From Cristatella mucedo (lineage: Eukaryota > Bryozoa > Phylactolaemata > Cristatellidae): a stretch of 64,000 nt of DNA. Positions 43,480 through 54,689 of this stretch are shown here, piece after piece (position 1 is the first letter of the stretch; each line of letters begins with the position of its first letter). The translations under genes were made by a program, and so were the position numbers. The stretch lies in assembly GCA_009760855.2 (NCBI GenBank), contig WPIO01000074.1:1082501-1146500 (forward strand), given 5' to 3'. The notes under the pieces were generated by a model. That model made no database searches, was not told the origin of the DNA, and saw only the letters and a list, made by a program, of their open reading frames with translations.

Positions 43480-43773
43480 CGAAATTTCGTTTGTTTTTCC
43501 CATATATAAAGTATGATGCATTGACAACCATTATTTCATCTCGAAACTTATAGATGCACCGACAAGTGAACGATGTGACTGAGCTAGATGTGAAGCTGTC
43601 TTGAGAAACTTGCATGACACTACCAATACCTACGAAGGTCTCAGAAGTTTCGGTCGCCATGTTCCAAATGCACGTCTGCAGATTCACCGGCGGGTTACTG
43701 TCGAATACGTTGCATGACAGATTCTGCTTGGTAGTAATGTTGAACAGTGTCCTATTTTCATCTTTTGGTTTGT
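43480..43773 (-). CDS. Ig-domain exon (98 codons, phase 1-1), gene B
   Basis: The exon is bounded by acceptor CATTTCAG and donor GTGAGC, both in phase 1, which is typical of Ig-domain exons. The order is B-strand Cys (QNLSCNVF), C-strand Trp (QTCIWNM) and F-strand Cys (SFTCRCIYKF). The extra Cys pair (TCIW and CRC) may form a second disulfide. There are N-glycosylation sequons (NRT, NIT, NLS, NAS). Its 294-nt length equals that of the exon at 47593-47886. It would be the membrane-proximal Ig domain, joined to 41046-41308. Confidence 0.7.
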
Positions 43774-44284
43774 CTGAAATGAGAAAAAAGGTTTATCACG
43801 ACTCCCGCACATGCAATAATAACATCATCTCTACTCGAATGTACTCTGAAACTACTAATGTATGTACTAGTGTTTATTTGTAGCTACTTTCGGCCGAGCA
43901 CTACCCGGACGCGTGCATAGATTCCGATAAATAGTCTGGTGGCTACTTATACTATTCACAAGTGTGAAACCTACTCCTAAATCGGAACACCTAAAAACCT
44001 ACTATCTCCCCAAACCACATAAACATACTCCTTAAGAAAAGGATTGATAATGGTAATAGCGTTGCTTGAATTTTAAGAGATTTTCCGATCAACCTCAGAT
44101 GAACTCATTTGAACTATGAGAAAAAATTAGCTGTTAACTTTTTTGGTGCTGGAAACACATTGCATTGACGGAAATTATCAGACATGTTAAAATTACTAGT
44201 ACCAGGCTAATCTGCTTTTCTCGGGTGTGCTACAGTAATGGAAAATGTTAACTCGGGGTATTTAGATATTTTTGTCTCAGCTTT

Positions 44285-44292
44285 TGAACTAA

Positions 44293-44345
<53 letters not shown>
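44285..44345. repeat. (CA)n-(TA)n microsatellite
   Basis: About 50 bp of CA dinucleotides then (TA)n. Confidence 0.9.
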
Positions 44346-44359
<14 letters not shown>

Positions 44360-44393
44360 CTGATAACACTATATATACATCTGATAACAAATT

Positions 44394-44471
44394 TGTCGCA
44401 ATTAAAATCAGTGTTATCAGATATATATATATATATATATATATCTGATAACACTGATTTTAATTGCGACA
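44394..44471. repeat. 78-bp perfect palindrome with (AT)n centre
   Basis: The arm TGTCGCAATTAAAATCAGTG TTATCAG is mirrored exactly around (AT)12. The preceding 44360-44390 repeats CTGATAAC twice. It is a short hairpin element or an inverted duplication of a microsatellite flank. Confidence 0.85.
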
Positions 44472-44582
44472 CATTTTTTCAATAATCATCAAAATAAGTA
44501 AAATAAACGCGATTCAGAACGTGATAAGTCAGCAAAGAGCTGCTGTGTTAAATGTCTAGTGGCAAATTTCACTAAATCTTTA

Positions 44583-44894
44583 AACGATGTTGAGTTGACC
44601 TGCTGGTCGGTTAGAATTTGGGTTGTGGAAAAGTTCGCAGCGATTGGCAACATCTAGTGGGTTCTCACTGCGACGCCTAGCACTTTCGAGCAGGTATTCT
44701 TCGTGGCCTAGGTCAAGGTGAATGCTTTTTGATGACCAAGTTCGTAGGCTCAAGCTCAGTGGCATACGCGTATCGCAGGGATAGAGATACAGCTCTTTTA
44801 AGGCACTATACCAACAAATCAAATGCATGCATGGTATTTTACCGTGTATAAGCTCCCACCTCGATGTATTATTCCTCAAAAATTGTTGAACCAA
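44583..44894 (-). CDS. Candidate cytoplasmic-tail exon (103 residues) with ITIM-like tyrosine
   Basis: The acceptor ACATTTTTTTTCACAAAG is strong. A phase-0 frame then runs 103 codons to TAA. It contains DLGHEEYLLESARRR, where EEYLLES approximates a YxxL motif. A Cys-Trp-Cys spacing could instead be read as a poor Ig domain. The stop at 44583-44585 and the lack of a GT donor favour a last exon. No ATG is needed if it is spliced to a membrane exon. Confidence 0.35.
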
Positions 44895-44952
44895 CTTTGT
44901 GAAAAAAAATGTTATTCACTAATTCAATAAACTGAACAATATCAAGGCTCAC

Positions 44953-45181
44953 TCATAATAATTGCTCAGGTCACAACCACTATCCTTTGCATCCGGAATG
45001 GTGACGATACTGTCTCCATCTTCCTCGTCCGTATCACAGGCTTGAAATTTGGTAAAACCTCTGTCATATTCATCATCGTCATCATTCTCTTCATTGACTG
45101 CGTCATCTTCCGTTCTTTATTTGCTTCTTTAAGCTTCTTGTTAAAGAAGCATATTGAACACATTATGGTGACTAATTTTGC
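44953..45181 (-). pseudogene. Membrane-end and acidic tail exon with a one-base frame break
   Basis: After AAATAAACAG the phase-0 frame reads AKLVTIMCSICFFNKKLKEA, the end of a membrane helix with a basic stop-transfer. The natural-looking continuation lies one frame over (EDDAVNEENDDDDEYDRGF … SGCDLSNYYE, stop at 44953-44955). The change falls near 45110-45118. The acidic tail has tyrosines in DEYDRGF and SNYYE. A missing base in this copy, an assembly error or an unseen splice could explain it. Confidence 0.4.
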
Positions 45182-45321
45182 CTGTTTATTTTTGGTTTGG
45201 TGGCATTCAAATTAGGGACTTTTTTAACGCAATTTTAAAGCGAAAAAGTGACCATTCGTGTATAAGCCCTCTCTTTATTATCTGATTCCAAATTCAAATT
45301 GTGTATAAAGAGGTAAAATGC

Positions 45322-45324
<3 letters not shown>

Positions 45325-45364
<40 letters not shown>

Positions 45365-45405
45365 ACACGCACACACACACGCACACACACACGCACACAC
45401 ACACG

Positions 45406-45447
<42 letters not shown>

Positions 45448-45469
45448 TATATATATACATATATATATG

Positions 45470-45508
<39 letters not shown>
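45325..45508. repeat. Compound (CA)n-(TA)n-(TG)n repeat
   Basis: CA repeats, then TA repeats, then TG repeats. The two ends are complementary, so the tract can form a large hairpin. Confidence 0.9.
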
Positions 45509-45659
45509 CTTAACGATCCGTGCTTGAAATTTCATTCTCGAAAATGCAAGGCTACGCTCTTGAACGCTATGCTAAGACTTAAAACAATTACTTGGATATA
45601 TTGAGTTTATTATTTTCTATAAAGAGTTCTACGAAAAGAAATTGTTCTACAGAATCCAA

Positions 45660-45715
45660 AATTCGTCACCGCTCTCTCTCTCTCACTCTCTCTCTCTCTT
45701 TTTCTCTCTCTCTTT
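45660..45715. repeat. (CT)n-rich microsatellite
   Basis: CTCTCTCTCTCACTCTCTCT with T-rich ends. Confidence 0.85.
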
Positions 45716-45823
45716 AGTCTTCAAAATTCGTAAACTTAAATTGAGCGGTCATGGTGTCGATAGGCAGCCCAAAGGTTATTTAAAAAAAAATAATTAATCA
45801 ACTTTCTCCTTTATCCTGTGCAG

Positions 45824-45910
45824 GCGTCGCGGAAGACACGTCTCACCAGCGGCTCCACGTCTGACCAACGATGAATGCTTTGGGCTTCCCGACGGGTATA
45901 AGTGTTTGTA
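45824..45910 (+). CDS. Possible last exon on the plus strand
   Basis: An excellent acceptor (ACTTTCTCCTTTATCCTGTGCAG) is followed in phase 2 by a frame reading RRGRHVSPAAPRLTNDECFG and ending DGYKCL before TAG. It could be the C-terminus of a secreted peptide precursor or a chance frame. No upstream exon was identified. Confidence 0.25.
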
Positions 45911-46726
45911 GGTAGACTTGACGGAACTGCCTCTGCCCTCCATTATGAATTGAATGCGGCTATAAATCCTTTTTGCCCTGTTTTCTCCATAGAAGCGTGT
46001 TGTTTATTGGTGAATGCAGGTCGAAGCCAAGGCAACAAGGCAAGGTAACTACTACAACGATGGTGTTACATCCGGTGAAATATTCGTAGCTGTGACTTCG
46101 CAGTATTAAAGAAAGTAGATGTGTGTGCGGCTGATATTTAAACTTGTCGCCTATGACCGCCTGCATAATTGATTAACCTTGGAGCTAGCTAAATATTTAA
46201 CTTAAAACTATAAGAAGACGCATTCATTGACCAGACGATTCGACTCGAGAAAGGGAATGGGAATTTTAATAGGACACTTTACGATGTGCGTCGAGGGAAG
46301 ATCAAAGAGGAAATAGTCCCGGTAGCCTTATTTGAAGAGAGTATTGTGCCGGTAATGCAGAGATGTCCTTGACCGAGGCGATTTTCTTTTGCTGCCGATG
46401 TCCGACAGTCCACGTGTCACTCGGTATTTTGAAACTGCACCTATCCAACCCTGCAGATATTCGTGGGCACGCAAATTTACAAGCACTTAGCTCAGGTGTA
46501 ACCTCAAATAATGTGAAATTTCAATTCGTGCGCCTCATTTCGTCGAGCCTAAAGGTGCATCATGCATGTCTTCGATGGGAACCAGCTATTAGAAATAGTT
46601 GCACCTAGTTGAAATGCCGTCGAGGATACTTTCGAAAGCTCCGAAAACTACACGGTGATTTCAGAATGAAAAGTAGGCAGATGTGCCGACGCTCCTGCTT
46701 ATCACTGATGCCCCAAAATCTTTAGT

Positions 46727-46727
46727 A

Positions 46728-46761
<34 letters not shown>

Positions 46762-46865
46762 ATAATATATATATATACATACATATATTATATATATATG
46801 TATGCATATATATGTATATAAATAATATATACACATATTTATATATAATATATATATATATATAA
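46727..46865. repeat. (TA)n-rich microsatellite
   Basis: TA dinucleotides with TATG and CATA interruptions in mirrored order. Confidence 0.9.
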
Positions 46866-47585
46866 TCAAGATGTAATGATATAAATATATATGCATTTAT
46901 AAATCTATCAAAATCGTAGATTCTGGAGCTGCTGCGAGTAAAGCGCCAAATCATCGTGCGAAAGCGCCTCGTGCAAATGACTCGGTGCGTGAAAGCTTCC
47001 GCCGCAAAGAAGTGCACACTGCACTGTTCTTTTCGTATTGCATTTGACGAAAGATAAGAAAAAAGTAAAAATTCGAACGGATATTTGAGTTTAACTTGAG
47101 TTTTCCAATCGATGCATCACATCCATCGTCGGTTTACGAGTGGGGACCTTAATTACAAAACTCAGGTTAACGGCAGACTACAATCGAGTGATAATAATAC
47201 GATCGAAGGCTTAGAAGGCATCTAATGCTTTGCCCGAGGCCGAAGGAGGTGGCTTTAATAGCTAGGCACGCACGACCGTTGCTAAATGTTCTCACTGCTA
47301 TGAATTCTTCATATTAAGATGCTTTGGCCGACTGAAAGAAGGTGACCATTGCATATCTTGTATGTAATGTATCTGTAAAAAGTGGCAATTTGAGAAGGCG
47401 TGCTCCTAATCCAAAAATCGTCTTCTTGCAAAGAGTTTGTCTTTAAGATGATTAAAATGTTCGCGAGACAAAATATCCTAGATTAATGTACCAGTAGGCA
47501 CACTTGTTCACCAAATTGGCTAATAGTGCACTTTACATAATATTGGCGGCAATTATAATGGCAAACTTCTAAATTATACTCTCAG
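46866..47585. other. Intron-like, no exon recognised
   Basis: Both strands were checked roughly for splice-bounded coding frames; none is convincing. Confidence 0.3.
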
Positions 47586-47592
47586 GACTCAC

Positions 47593-47886
47593 AGTAAATC
47601 GTGACAACTTTTAAATTTGAATATACGGTGATCCCGGTAGGGTGATTATGAGTCCGGCAGCTCACGACTTTGTTGTTATTTTGGGGAACCACCGGGAGAT
47701 AAAATGTTGAGTTCGTATCGGTCATGAAACTCTTCCGGTTGATAACGTGTTCAAGTGTACCATTAAGAAACCATCTCAAATCAGCCGGTGGACGACCATC
47801 GTATGCAGAGCATGTAAATTTCAGACTGCTTAGACTGCCGTAAATTGCCTCTTCGTTGCCAGTAAGGAAGACAGCGTCTGGCGGTT
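47593..47886 (-). CDS. Ig-domain exon (98 codons, phase 1-1), gene B
   Basis: Acceptor TTTATTGTATCGCAG and donor GTGAGT, both phase 1. The fold signature is complete: B-strand Cys (LKFTCSAYDGRPP), C-strand Trp (ADLRWFLNGT) and F-strand Cys (KVVSCRTHNHPTG), then a G strand (YSNLKVVTIY). This is a C2/I-set Ig domain with N-glycosylation sites NGT and NST. It lies 133 bp downstream of the exon at 48020-48403, and the phases join without breaking the frame. It is the best single Ig domain in the window. Confidence 0.82.
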
Positions 47887-48019
47887 CTGCGATACAATAA
47901 AAGCTAAAACGATGTTTCATGTCGCTCGCGAAAGAACATGCGACGGCTTAGCAACCGTCATTTGAAAAACATTCACTTGGAGGAACCAGCCATGAATGCA
48001 CAGGAGACGTGCAGCTTAC

Positions 48020-48403
48020 TTTGAAGGACTACGGAGAAATTGTATGTCCACGTAAATTCTTGCGTACTGGCATCGCACTGATACAGGCCCGCCGATGACA
48101 TCGTAACGTTTCTCACCGTAACACTTACGTAAGCAGAACTGGAATTCTGATCAAATCGATTGCACGTCAAGTCAGTATCGTTTTCCAAGACTTCAAAGTT
48201 AGAGTACCTCTTAGCATTGACGTCTTTGCCCATTTCGCACTCAAAGCTTGATTTTGAAGCATGAGATGTAAAGTGACTTAGGCTTACTTTAACGTCGAGA
48301 ATTCGCGTCTCGCATTGGAGTTGGCACTTGATGGAGAGGTTTTTGCCAACTGTTTCCGTGATCTCCTTATGTTGATCAGTTAGCACTTGAATATTGCAAA
48401 TTG
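48020..48403 (-). CDS. N-terminal V-like Ig exon (128 codons, phase 1-1), gene B
   Basis: Acceptor TATTACCGTTTCAG and donor GTAAGC, both phase 1. It starts ICNIQVLTDQHKEITETVG and has a B-strand Cys (LSIKCQLQC) and a classic F strand (SSAGLYQCDAS). The C-strand Trp is absent. Additional Cys residues (CETRI, FECEMG, LTCNRF) suggest a modified V-type fold. Five N-glycosylation sequons point to an extracellular domain. The domain at 58049-58447 is similar in layout. The signal-peptide exon upstream was not found. Confidence 0.72.
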
Positions 48404-49205
48404 CTGAAACGGTAATACAAGTCCTTCGAGAGAGGATAGCAACGAGTTTAACCGGGACTTATTATCCGGTATTTTATCGCGAATCAAGTTAATTACAGTC
48501 AGCAAGCGACATACCAAAAATTGCGGACGGTTGCTTATGATACGTTTTGCTAATGTATGGTCTGAAAGTGTCAGACGCCGTTTTATCCATACTGCTTGTG
48601 GCATTGTCAAATCTTCTGATTGTGCGCTGATCTTGAATGCTTTATCGGATTATTCTTGATCATCGATTTTTGTTTGCATAACCGTGGCCGTGTTCATACC
48701 TCCAAATCCTCATAAGCTGAGACTTCGTAAGTCTGGGGGGCTGACTTACAATCAAGATGCCAGATGCTTTATTTACCATTAACCATTAACCATTAACTAA
48801 TGCGAAACGATTGGCATAAGAATTTTACGTCTACATTAGTTGTAAAAATGCATTCACCCAGGGGATTAGTAGTTACTTTATTTTTCTAAAGACTGTTGGC
48901 TAGCCAAAAGTCTTATATAAGAATAGGATTTGTATGATTCAACAATAGTTGAAAAACTCTACGCCCTCCTACCATTTTTCATTAAAAGTGGGAAAGAATG
49001 CGAAACGATCCTGTTTGGCAGTATCGCAGGCAATTTTCGGCATCGGACGTATCACGCTTCTTGATGGACACCATTTCAAATTCCATCAGTGCACTGCAAA
49101 GCAAGAGTCACTAGATTCAGAAAAGGTACGTCTCACCTGCAACGCAATGCTGAAATCTTTTCGCCATCTTTAAGCAATAATCAAGCATTTGAAGCGTACT
49201 ATTTA
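48404..49205. other. Upstream flank of gene B, first exon not found
   Basis: Contains CCATTAACCATTAACCATTA near 48776 and AT-rich sequence. No signal-peptide frame with a phase-1 donor was recognised on the minus strand. Confidence 0.3.
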
Positions 49206-49209
49206 GAGT

Positions 49210-49740
49210 ATGCTAAGCCATATTGCTTAATTTTCAATGTTTAATTTATCGCCGTCTGTAACTCTACAAAGCCATAAAGACTATGCGGGTGTTACGAGTT
49301 TTGCATAGTGCGCAGACAGCCTAAGTGGCTTTCAGTACGCATTCAATAGCCAAGAGACTTTATCTCACCCAAGAAAGAGAAAGTGGGAAGCATTGCAGAG
49401 TCGGAAAAACAGTTGAGGTAGTGAGTAGCACGGAAGTAGCAGCTCAGAACCACTGAAAAGTATGAGCCAAAGTAGGTAGCAGGAGAGTAGTTGTCGTTGC
49501 GTAATAATCGCGGAAGCGAGTTCAACAGTCTAGGACTTGAAGAGCCAAAGCTTCTGTCACCAAAGGTCTCTAAGCGGATTAATAGAAACGCTAATTGATT
49601 CTCCATACAAGACCTGAGGGTGCGAAGAGGCTGAAACTGGTGCAGCAGTTCAGCTAGCTACGAAGGAGCCAAGCCGTGGCGGGCCTTGGCCTAGCGAGTC
49701 AGCTTAAGAACTTTGCTCCGTAACCGTCGATCAACCGCCA
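49210..49740 (-). mobile_element. LINE-B 3' fragment
   Basis: The minus frame 49343-49606 (FGDRSFGSSSPRLLNSLPR) and the 3' UTR match 33480-33900 closely, down to GTAACTCTACAAAGCCATAA. Confidence 0.8.
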
Positions 49741-50400
49741 ATAGGCTTGATTTAAAGAGAGGCAAGAAATCAACGACCTATTTTTACGAAAAACCCGGCT
49801 AAACGACGATTCAAACGCAGCAAATTGTTAAACTATATATATTATATAACTATAAATACTTAAACATTTTTATCCCTAGGTCCGTAGTCTCTTAGTGTTC
49901 CATCCGCATGTGTGCTAAGTTCACCTACAGGACACAAGATTTACACGATTTTGCCAGGCATGCACATCCGCTTGGTGGTATTGGCTTTCGATGTGCTTGC
50001 CAAGACGTCTAAAATGTTGTCTACAGTCTTTCGGATTTTTTTCGCCAGGAATTATAGTTTGCTCGCTTACCGTTCAATCTTTAGTGGTAGTTTTCTGTGC
50101 AGTCGCGTGCCAGGTCTGGCCCCAGTGCGCCAAAACCTGGTGATATAAGCCTCGAGCGTACCCGAACTTATTCCAGTCCCTGTTCCTGACTGGCACCTAA
50201 AAGGGGTAGCTGGCGAAATCAAATATTCCAACTTGGGCCTATTTTGATTATGACAAAAAACTATTCTTTGAAAAATATTTCTTTCCGATCCCAACCGAAA
50301 CGGTCTGACTGGTTGGTTTTGCAGTTATTCGTCCTCATTAGGCTAAACGAGTCGGCAGAATGCATAGTTAGCTACATGTATGATTTTTTTAAATTTATAT
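49741..50400. other. No gene recognised
   Basis: AT-rich sequence; frames at 49912-50148 and 50067-50294 have no domain. Confidence 0.3.
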
Positions 50401-50401
50401 A

Positions 50402-50550
50402 TTACCTCGCGGTGGTGTTTTTTTCTTTGATTTCGTTAAAATCTGCAGCGTTTAATGTGCTTGTAAATTCCTGCCCAGCCTGGACTTTCTGGGCCTCGAC
50501 TGTTCCTACTGCAACTAATAAATGAATGTTTGGTATTTGTGGAGTTGAGG
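50402..50550 (-). CDS. Possible terminal or stalk exon (phase 1)
   Basis: After TACAATTTCGCAG a phase-1 frame reads PQIPNIHLLVAVGTVEAQKV … FNEIKEKNTTAR and meets TAA, with GTAATA at the same place as a weak donor. The phase matches the Ig exon donor at 58049. Nothing else supports it. Confidence 0.2.
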
Positions 50551-50569
50551 CTGCGAAATTGTATTGATT

Positions 50570-51860
50570 AAAATGAGCGTTTAAATTAATTGCATTAATT
50601 TTCATTAATTATCAGGCAGTGGATGAGCAATAAAGTCTGATACAATCAAACGCTTGCTGATTCACTTAACGATAACCTGTGATTCCCAAGGTTGTCAAGA
50701 ATTCTCGTGCCTTCGTTAAGTTCTAACCAGTCCATAAGTTGAAACGATATCTGCACTCATGTTCAATGACATTACACAAGACCATTGAACCAGACTAACT
50801 GAATATTTTCCCTCGCTTGCTTAATGATTTTGACTTGACATGCAGCATGTCTGTAAGCATTCCCTGCAAGAAATTGATATTGCATGCACGGCCGGCATTT
50901 TGGGGAATTTTTTTACAATCCTTACCTGCGAAAGATCTTTTTAGTCACAAAACTGTAACTGGCAAAATTGGTGGTTTAATGCACGGGCGCGGATTACTTA
51001 AGAAACGGCATACCGGATTCGATGAAAATCTTACTCGGTGGCAGTGGCGTATTTATCTTGTCGTTACCTTTCAAATGATTTCGTGCTATCTTTTGCTCGA
51101 AGAAATGACTGTGCCAGCTCTCACACCTGAGTATCAGCACGTCACGTTAAACAAAAATTAGGGGGTACGGGCAACTCGACATGCGGCGTCAGACAAAATT
51201 TCTTCTATTCTAATAAGAAATGTAATTATCGTCTTTTAGCGTCATCACTGGCTAGGCAAAGACCCCAATGAAGCATTCAATTACCACTTTTGCAAAGACA
51301 TAGTGAATGATGGACTACGCAGCCGCCTTCTAAGTCTGCACGGAGTACAGTGCAGATTCCGTCGGAGCTCACTAAGTGGTCATTTAAGCCCGAGTCCTCG
51401 TAACCATGCATGCAAAACTTAAGAAAGATGGTCTCTCACTAGCTCAAATGGTATGGGACAAACTAACTCACAGGAGGTTACGATACCACGAGGGTTACGA
51501 AGGTTGCGGGATCATTTCCGGCTTGAGGCTCTATTCAGTCAGTGGTCAGTTCCGTAGCATTGCACAATGGCCTCTTCCTGCGCTAGCTCTGCGTGCCCAA
51601 AGTACTTTTCCAATTCATTCGCAAACGTTGGCCATGCAGCTGCCTTCTTGACATTACTAAAACTGTCCATACGAATGCATAATCAGTGCATAACGAGATC
51701 TTGATTATTAAAGGATAGAGAAAATTTGAGGTCACCGACGAGTCTCCGACGAGATTGGAGTCAGGCCAGCTCAGCCATAGAAAGTCTACTTGCGGCAGTC
51801 TACTCGACGATTGTCTAGCTTATTGGTCCACAGCGTATTCCTACGATGCGGCCGACGCTC
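50570..51860. other. No gene recognised
   Basis: A 114-codon plus frame (50817-51161) has one hydrophobic stretch but no signal or domain. 51406-51651 is also unsupported. Confidence 0.3.
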
Positions 51861-51862
51861 AT

Positions 51863-52077
51863 GGATATTCTCGGACATTCTCGAACATTCTCGAACATTC
51901 TCGGACATTCTCTGATATTTTCGGACATTCTCGGACATTTTTTGACATTCTCGGATATTTTCGGATATTCTCGGATATTCTCGGACATTCTCGGACATTC
52001 TCTGATATTTTCGGACATTCTCGGACATTTTCGGACATTCTCGGATATTTTCGGACATTCTCGGACATTCTCGGACC
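51863..52077. repeat. 10-bp tandem repeat, about 21 copies
   Basis: Unit TTCTCGGACA with GATAT and TTTTC variants. Open frames on both strands across it are artefacts. Confidence 0.92.
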
Positions 52078-52516
52078 TCAACTTCGATCTTGCGTGCCGT
52101 TCTGGAACATTTGCTTATTTGATTCAGCACAGGCTTCATTTTTATACGTTGAAACAAGATGATAAAATGTATTGACTTGATTCTCTCTACTTAAAGGATT
52201 TAGGGAAAGGAAGGAAAGAAAAGAAAGAAAGGAAGACGTCGAATAACACTACCGAGGCTCAACACGACTCAAGCAACATTACACTAGCACTGAGACTTCA
52301 GCCGTTGGTGAACAATCGAACTAGTTTCAACTCCTGGATCGTAGCAGTGACGCTAAAAAAGGTACGATCATTTTCGCCTATACTTATTGCAAGAAATATT
52401 TTCCTAATTCAATTTAGGAATTCCAAGTACGTTCTTAAATTATCAGGCCACGGTGCTACATTCCTTAATGTGGTGGCAAAACGATTTGCTACGTGAAATC
52501 GCGCCCTACTGATTCT

Positions 52517-52782
52517 GCACCGCGTGACCCAACGACTTCCCTCTATCGGAAGCTGCACCACGTGACTCAACGACTTCCCTCTATCGGAAGCTGCACCACG
52601 TGACTCAACGACTTCCCTCTATCGGAAGCTGCACCACGTGACTCAACGACTTCCCTCTATCAGAAGCTGCACCACGTGACTCGACGACTTCCCTCTATCG
52701 GAGGCTGCACATCGTGACTCAACGACTTCCCTCTATCAGAGGCTGCACATCGTGACTCAACGACTTCCCTCTATCAGAGGCT
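52517..52782. repeat. 38-bp tandem repeat, exactly 7 copies
   Basis: Each unit contains CACGTGACTCAACGACTTCC and ends with CTATCGGAAGCT. Copies 5-7 share GGAGGCT/AGAGGCT variants, and the last two units are identical. There are no spacers. Confidence 0.95.
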
Positions 52783-53815
52783 GTACCTGTACGAGTAGTC
52801 TGCATGCTGCCAATGCGAATAACTTAAGTATGGTGACCAAAAGAGACCACCACTCTTGTGCCGAATCGGTTGACGAGAATTTCCCGCCGTCTGTTCAATT
52901 TAAGTTACCTACGTACCTACAGGTATGTATATTGGCTTTAAAAGTACTGCTTGCAAAACAGACGGACAGCTTGAAGACTATCTTAAATTCCCCAAATAAT
53001 AATCCATGAAGCAGTTTACCAATCAGATTACTACAAATGTGCGCACAGTGTGGTATATCGGCCTAAGAGTTTCCCTAAGTACGAGTGCTTTTAGATACGA
53101 GCTGTCTCTTGGCTGACTTTTTGCTTTGAGTTGCGAGCTACAATTCTGGCTACGAGCCACGTTCAGATACTCCACCGCGTTAGTTGTCAGCCGCTGCAGC
53201 GAGCGTTACACTGAGTGCCGTTAATTGCGCAAGCAGGGAAGGGTAGGGAATCGTACGAAGCTCTGCGCGGTTGCAAGACGCTACGACCTACGACCCGGAT
53301 GTGACGCCAAGCGCAGGCCCGTCGGTCCGCTCCCAGATAGACTCGAGCGAGAACCATCGTGGTGCTCTGACGCACAAGATCGCCAGATTCCGGTGTTAAA
53401 ACTGACCACGGCAGGAGCCACTAAGTACTTGATGTACTCTATTTAGGCAATGCTATCGTGTGAGAGTTCATCGCACGACTGGTAGCAATCGACGCGTCCG
53501 CGTACAGGCGCAGCCAATAAGCTGAAAGCGAGGAAAGCGCTTTGAACAGGGCGAAAATGGACAAACAAGATTCAGATATTCATTTCGTCCTTTCTCCTCC
53601 AACTCTATTACCCTATTCTAGTCGTCGGACCTCCAAAGTACTCCTGTACGTTAGGATGAATGAAAACCATCTATTGCAAGACATTCTATTACATTGTTTT
53701 TAAAGCAATGACATTTCAATTCATTTTAATGGTTAAAAGGGATTTACTGACGTACGAGTAGTTTGAGTTACGTGCTCCGGCGCGGAAGGAATTAAACTCG
53801 TAAGCTGAGGTACTA
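52783..53815. other. No gene recognised
   Basis: Short unsupported frames at 52752-53009 and 53187-53446 on both strands. Confidence 0.3.
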
Positions 53816-53940
<125 letters not shown>

Positions 53941-54685
53941 TGTGTACTCGCGCGTGTGGCGTGTAGGCCATCACTGCATGTATCTCATTATATGGGAATA
54001 ATATAAATGTCTTATGTTCAATCTTCCACGGATGCTAGCCGTTCTGCTAGTTTAATTAACTGCTACAGATATTCAAATTCACGAGAAAAATAACATTAGG
54101 ACATTCAAAACTTGACGCGATACATTTTCTTAATTGTCGAACCCCTCGAGGTTTTAGAACTATGACTTGTAGGATCCAGATAAATCAATATCTACACGTT
54201 AGTCTTCCGCATCTGGTTTACCAAGCTCTACTATAGATTTTGGGATTGCAGAATGCTCCAAAAACCACAAGCTCACGATTTCAAAATACGGAATATGTTT
54301 TGTCCGAGACACGGCCACTGCTTTCATGCGTGTTGCTCAGCTGTAACCTACGGAAGTCTTAGTATGTAGATGTAAATGCTTGCACTAATTCCTGCCCTCC
54401 AGTGTGTATGCTTCCCCGGCCGTCACCGACGCCTCCACCCTATTGGCCTTCGCTTTAGCAAAAAGCTGAATTCTGCTATGAAATAGCAAATTTTAATCAG
54501 TTGGCGACCTTATTCGTTGGTATGATTGTGTCTGCAAACTACGGTATTAATGTCTTCACTTTCGTAACGTCACGCTGTCACTAAAATGCATTCTTGGAGG
54601 TTGCAGCAGCTTCAGTGAATTGGGTTTGTGAATTGGTAATCCCTTACCAGTAGCCGCCGCACCGTTGCAGTAGATTGGGTAAGGG
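53941..54685. other. No gene recognised
   Basis: Ordinary sequence without a convincing frame. Confidence 0.3.
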
Positions 54686-54689
54686 ATCC

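Noticed and set aside
44583-44894. Reading as an Ig domain
   Set aside because: Cys and Trp spacing is loosely right, but the exon begins in phase 0 and ends in a stop without a donor, unlike every other Ig exon here.
50817-51161. 114-codon plus-strand ORF with a hydrophobic stretch
   Set aside because: No other support, and the surrounding sequence is ordinary non-coding DNA.
52517-52782. CRISPR-like array
   Set aside because: The 38-bp units are directly joined with no spacers, in a eukaryotic genome.
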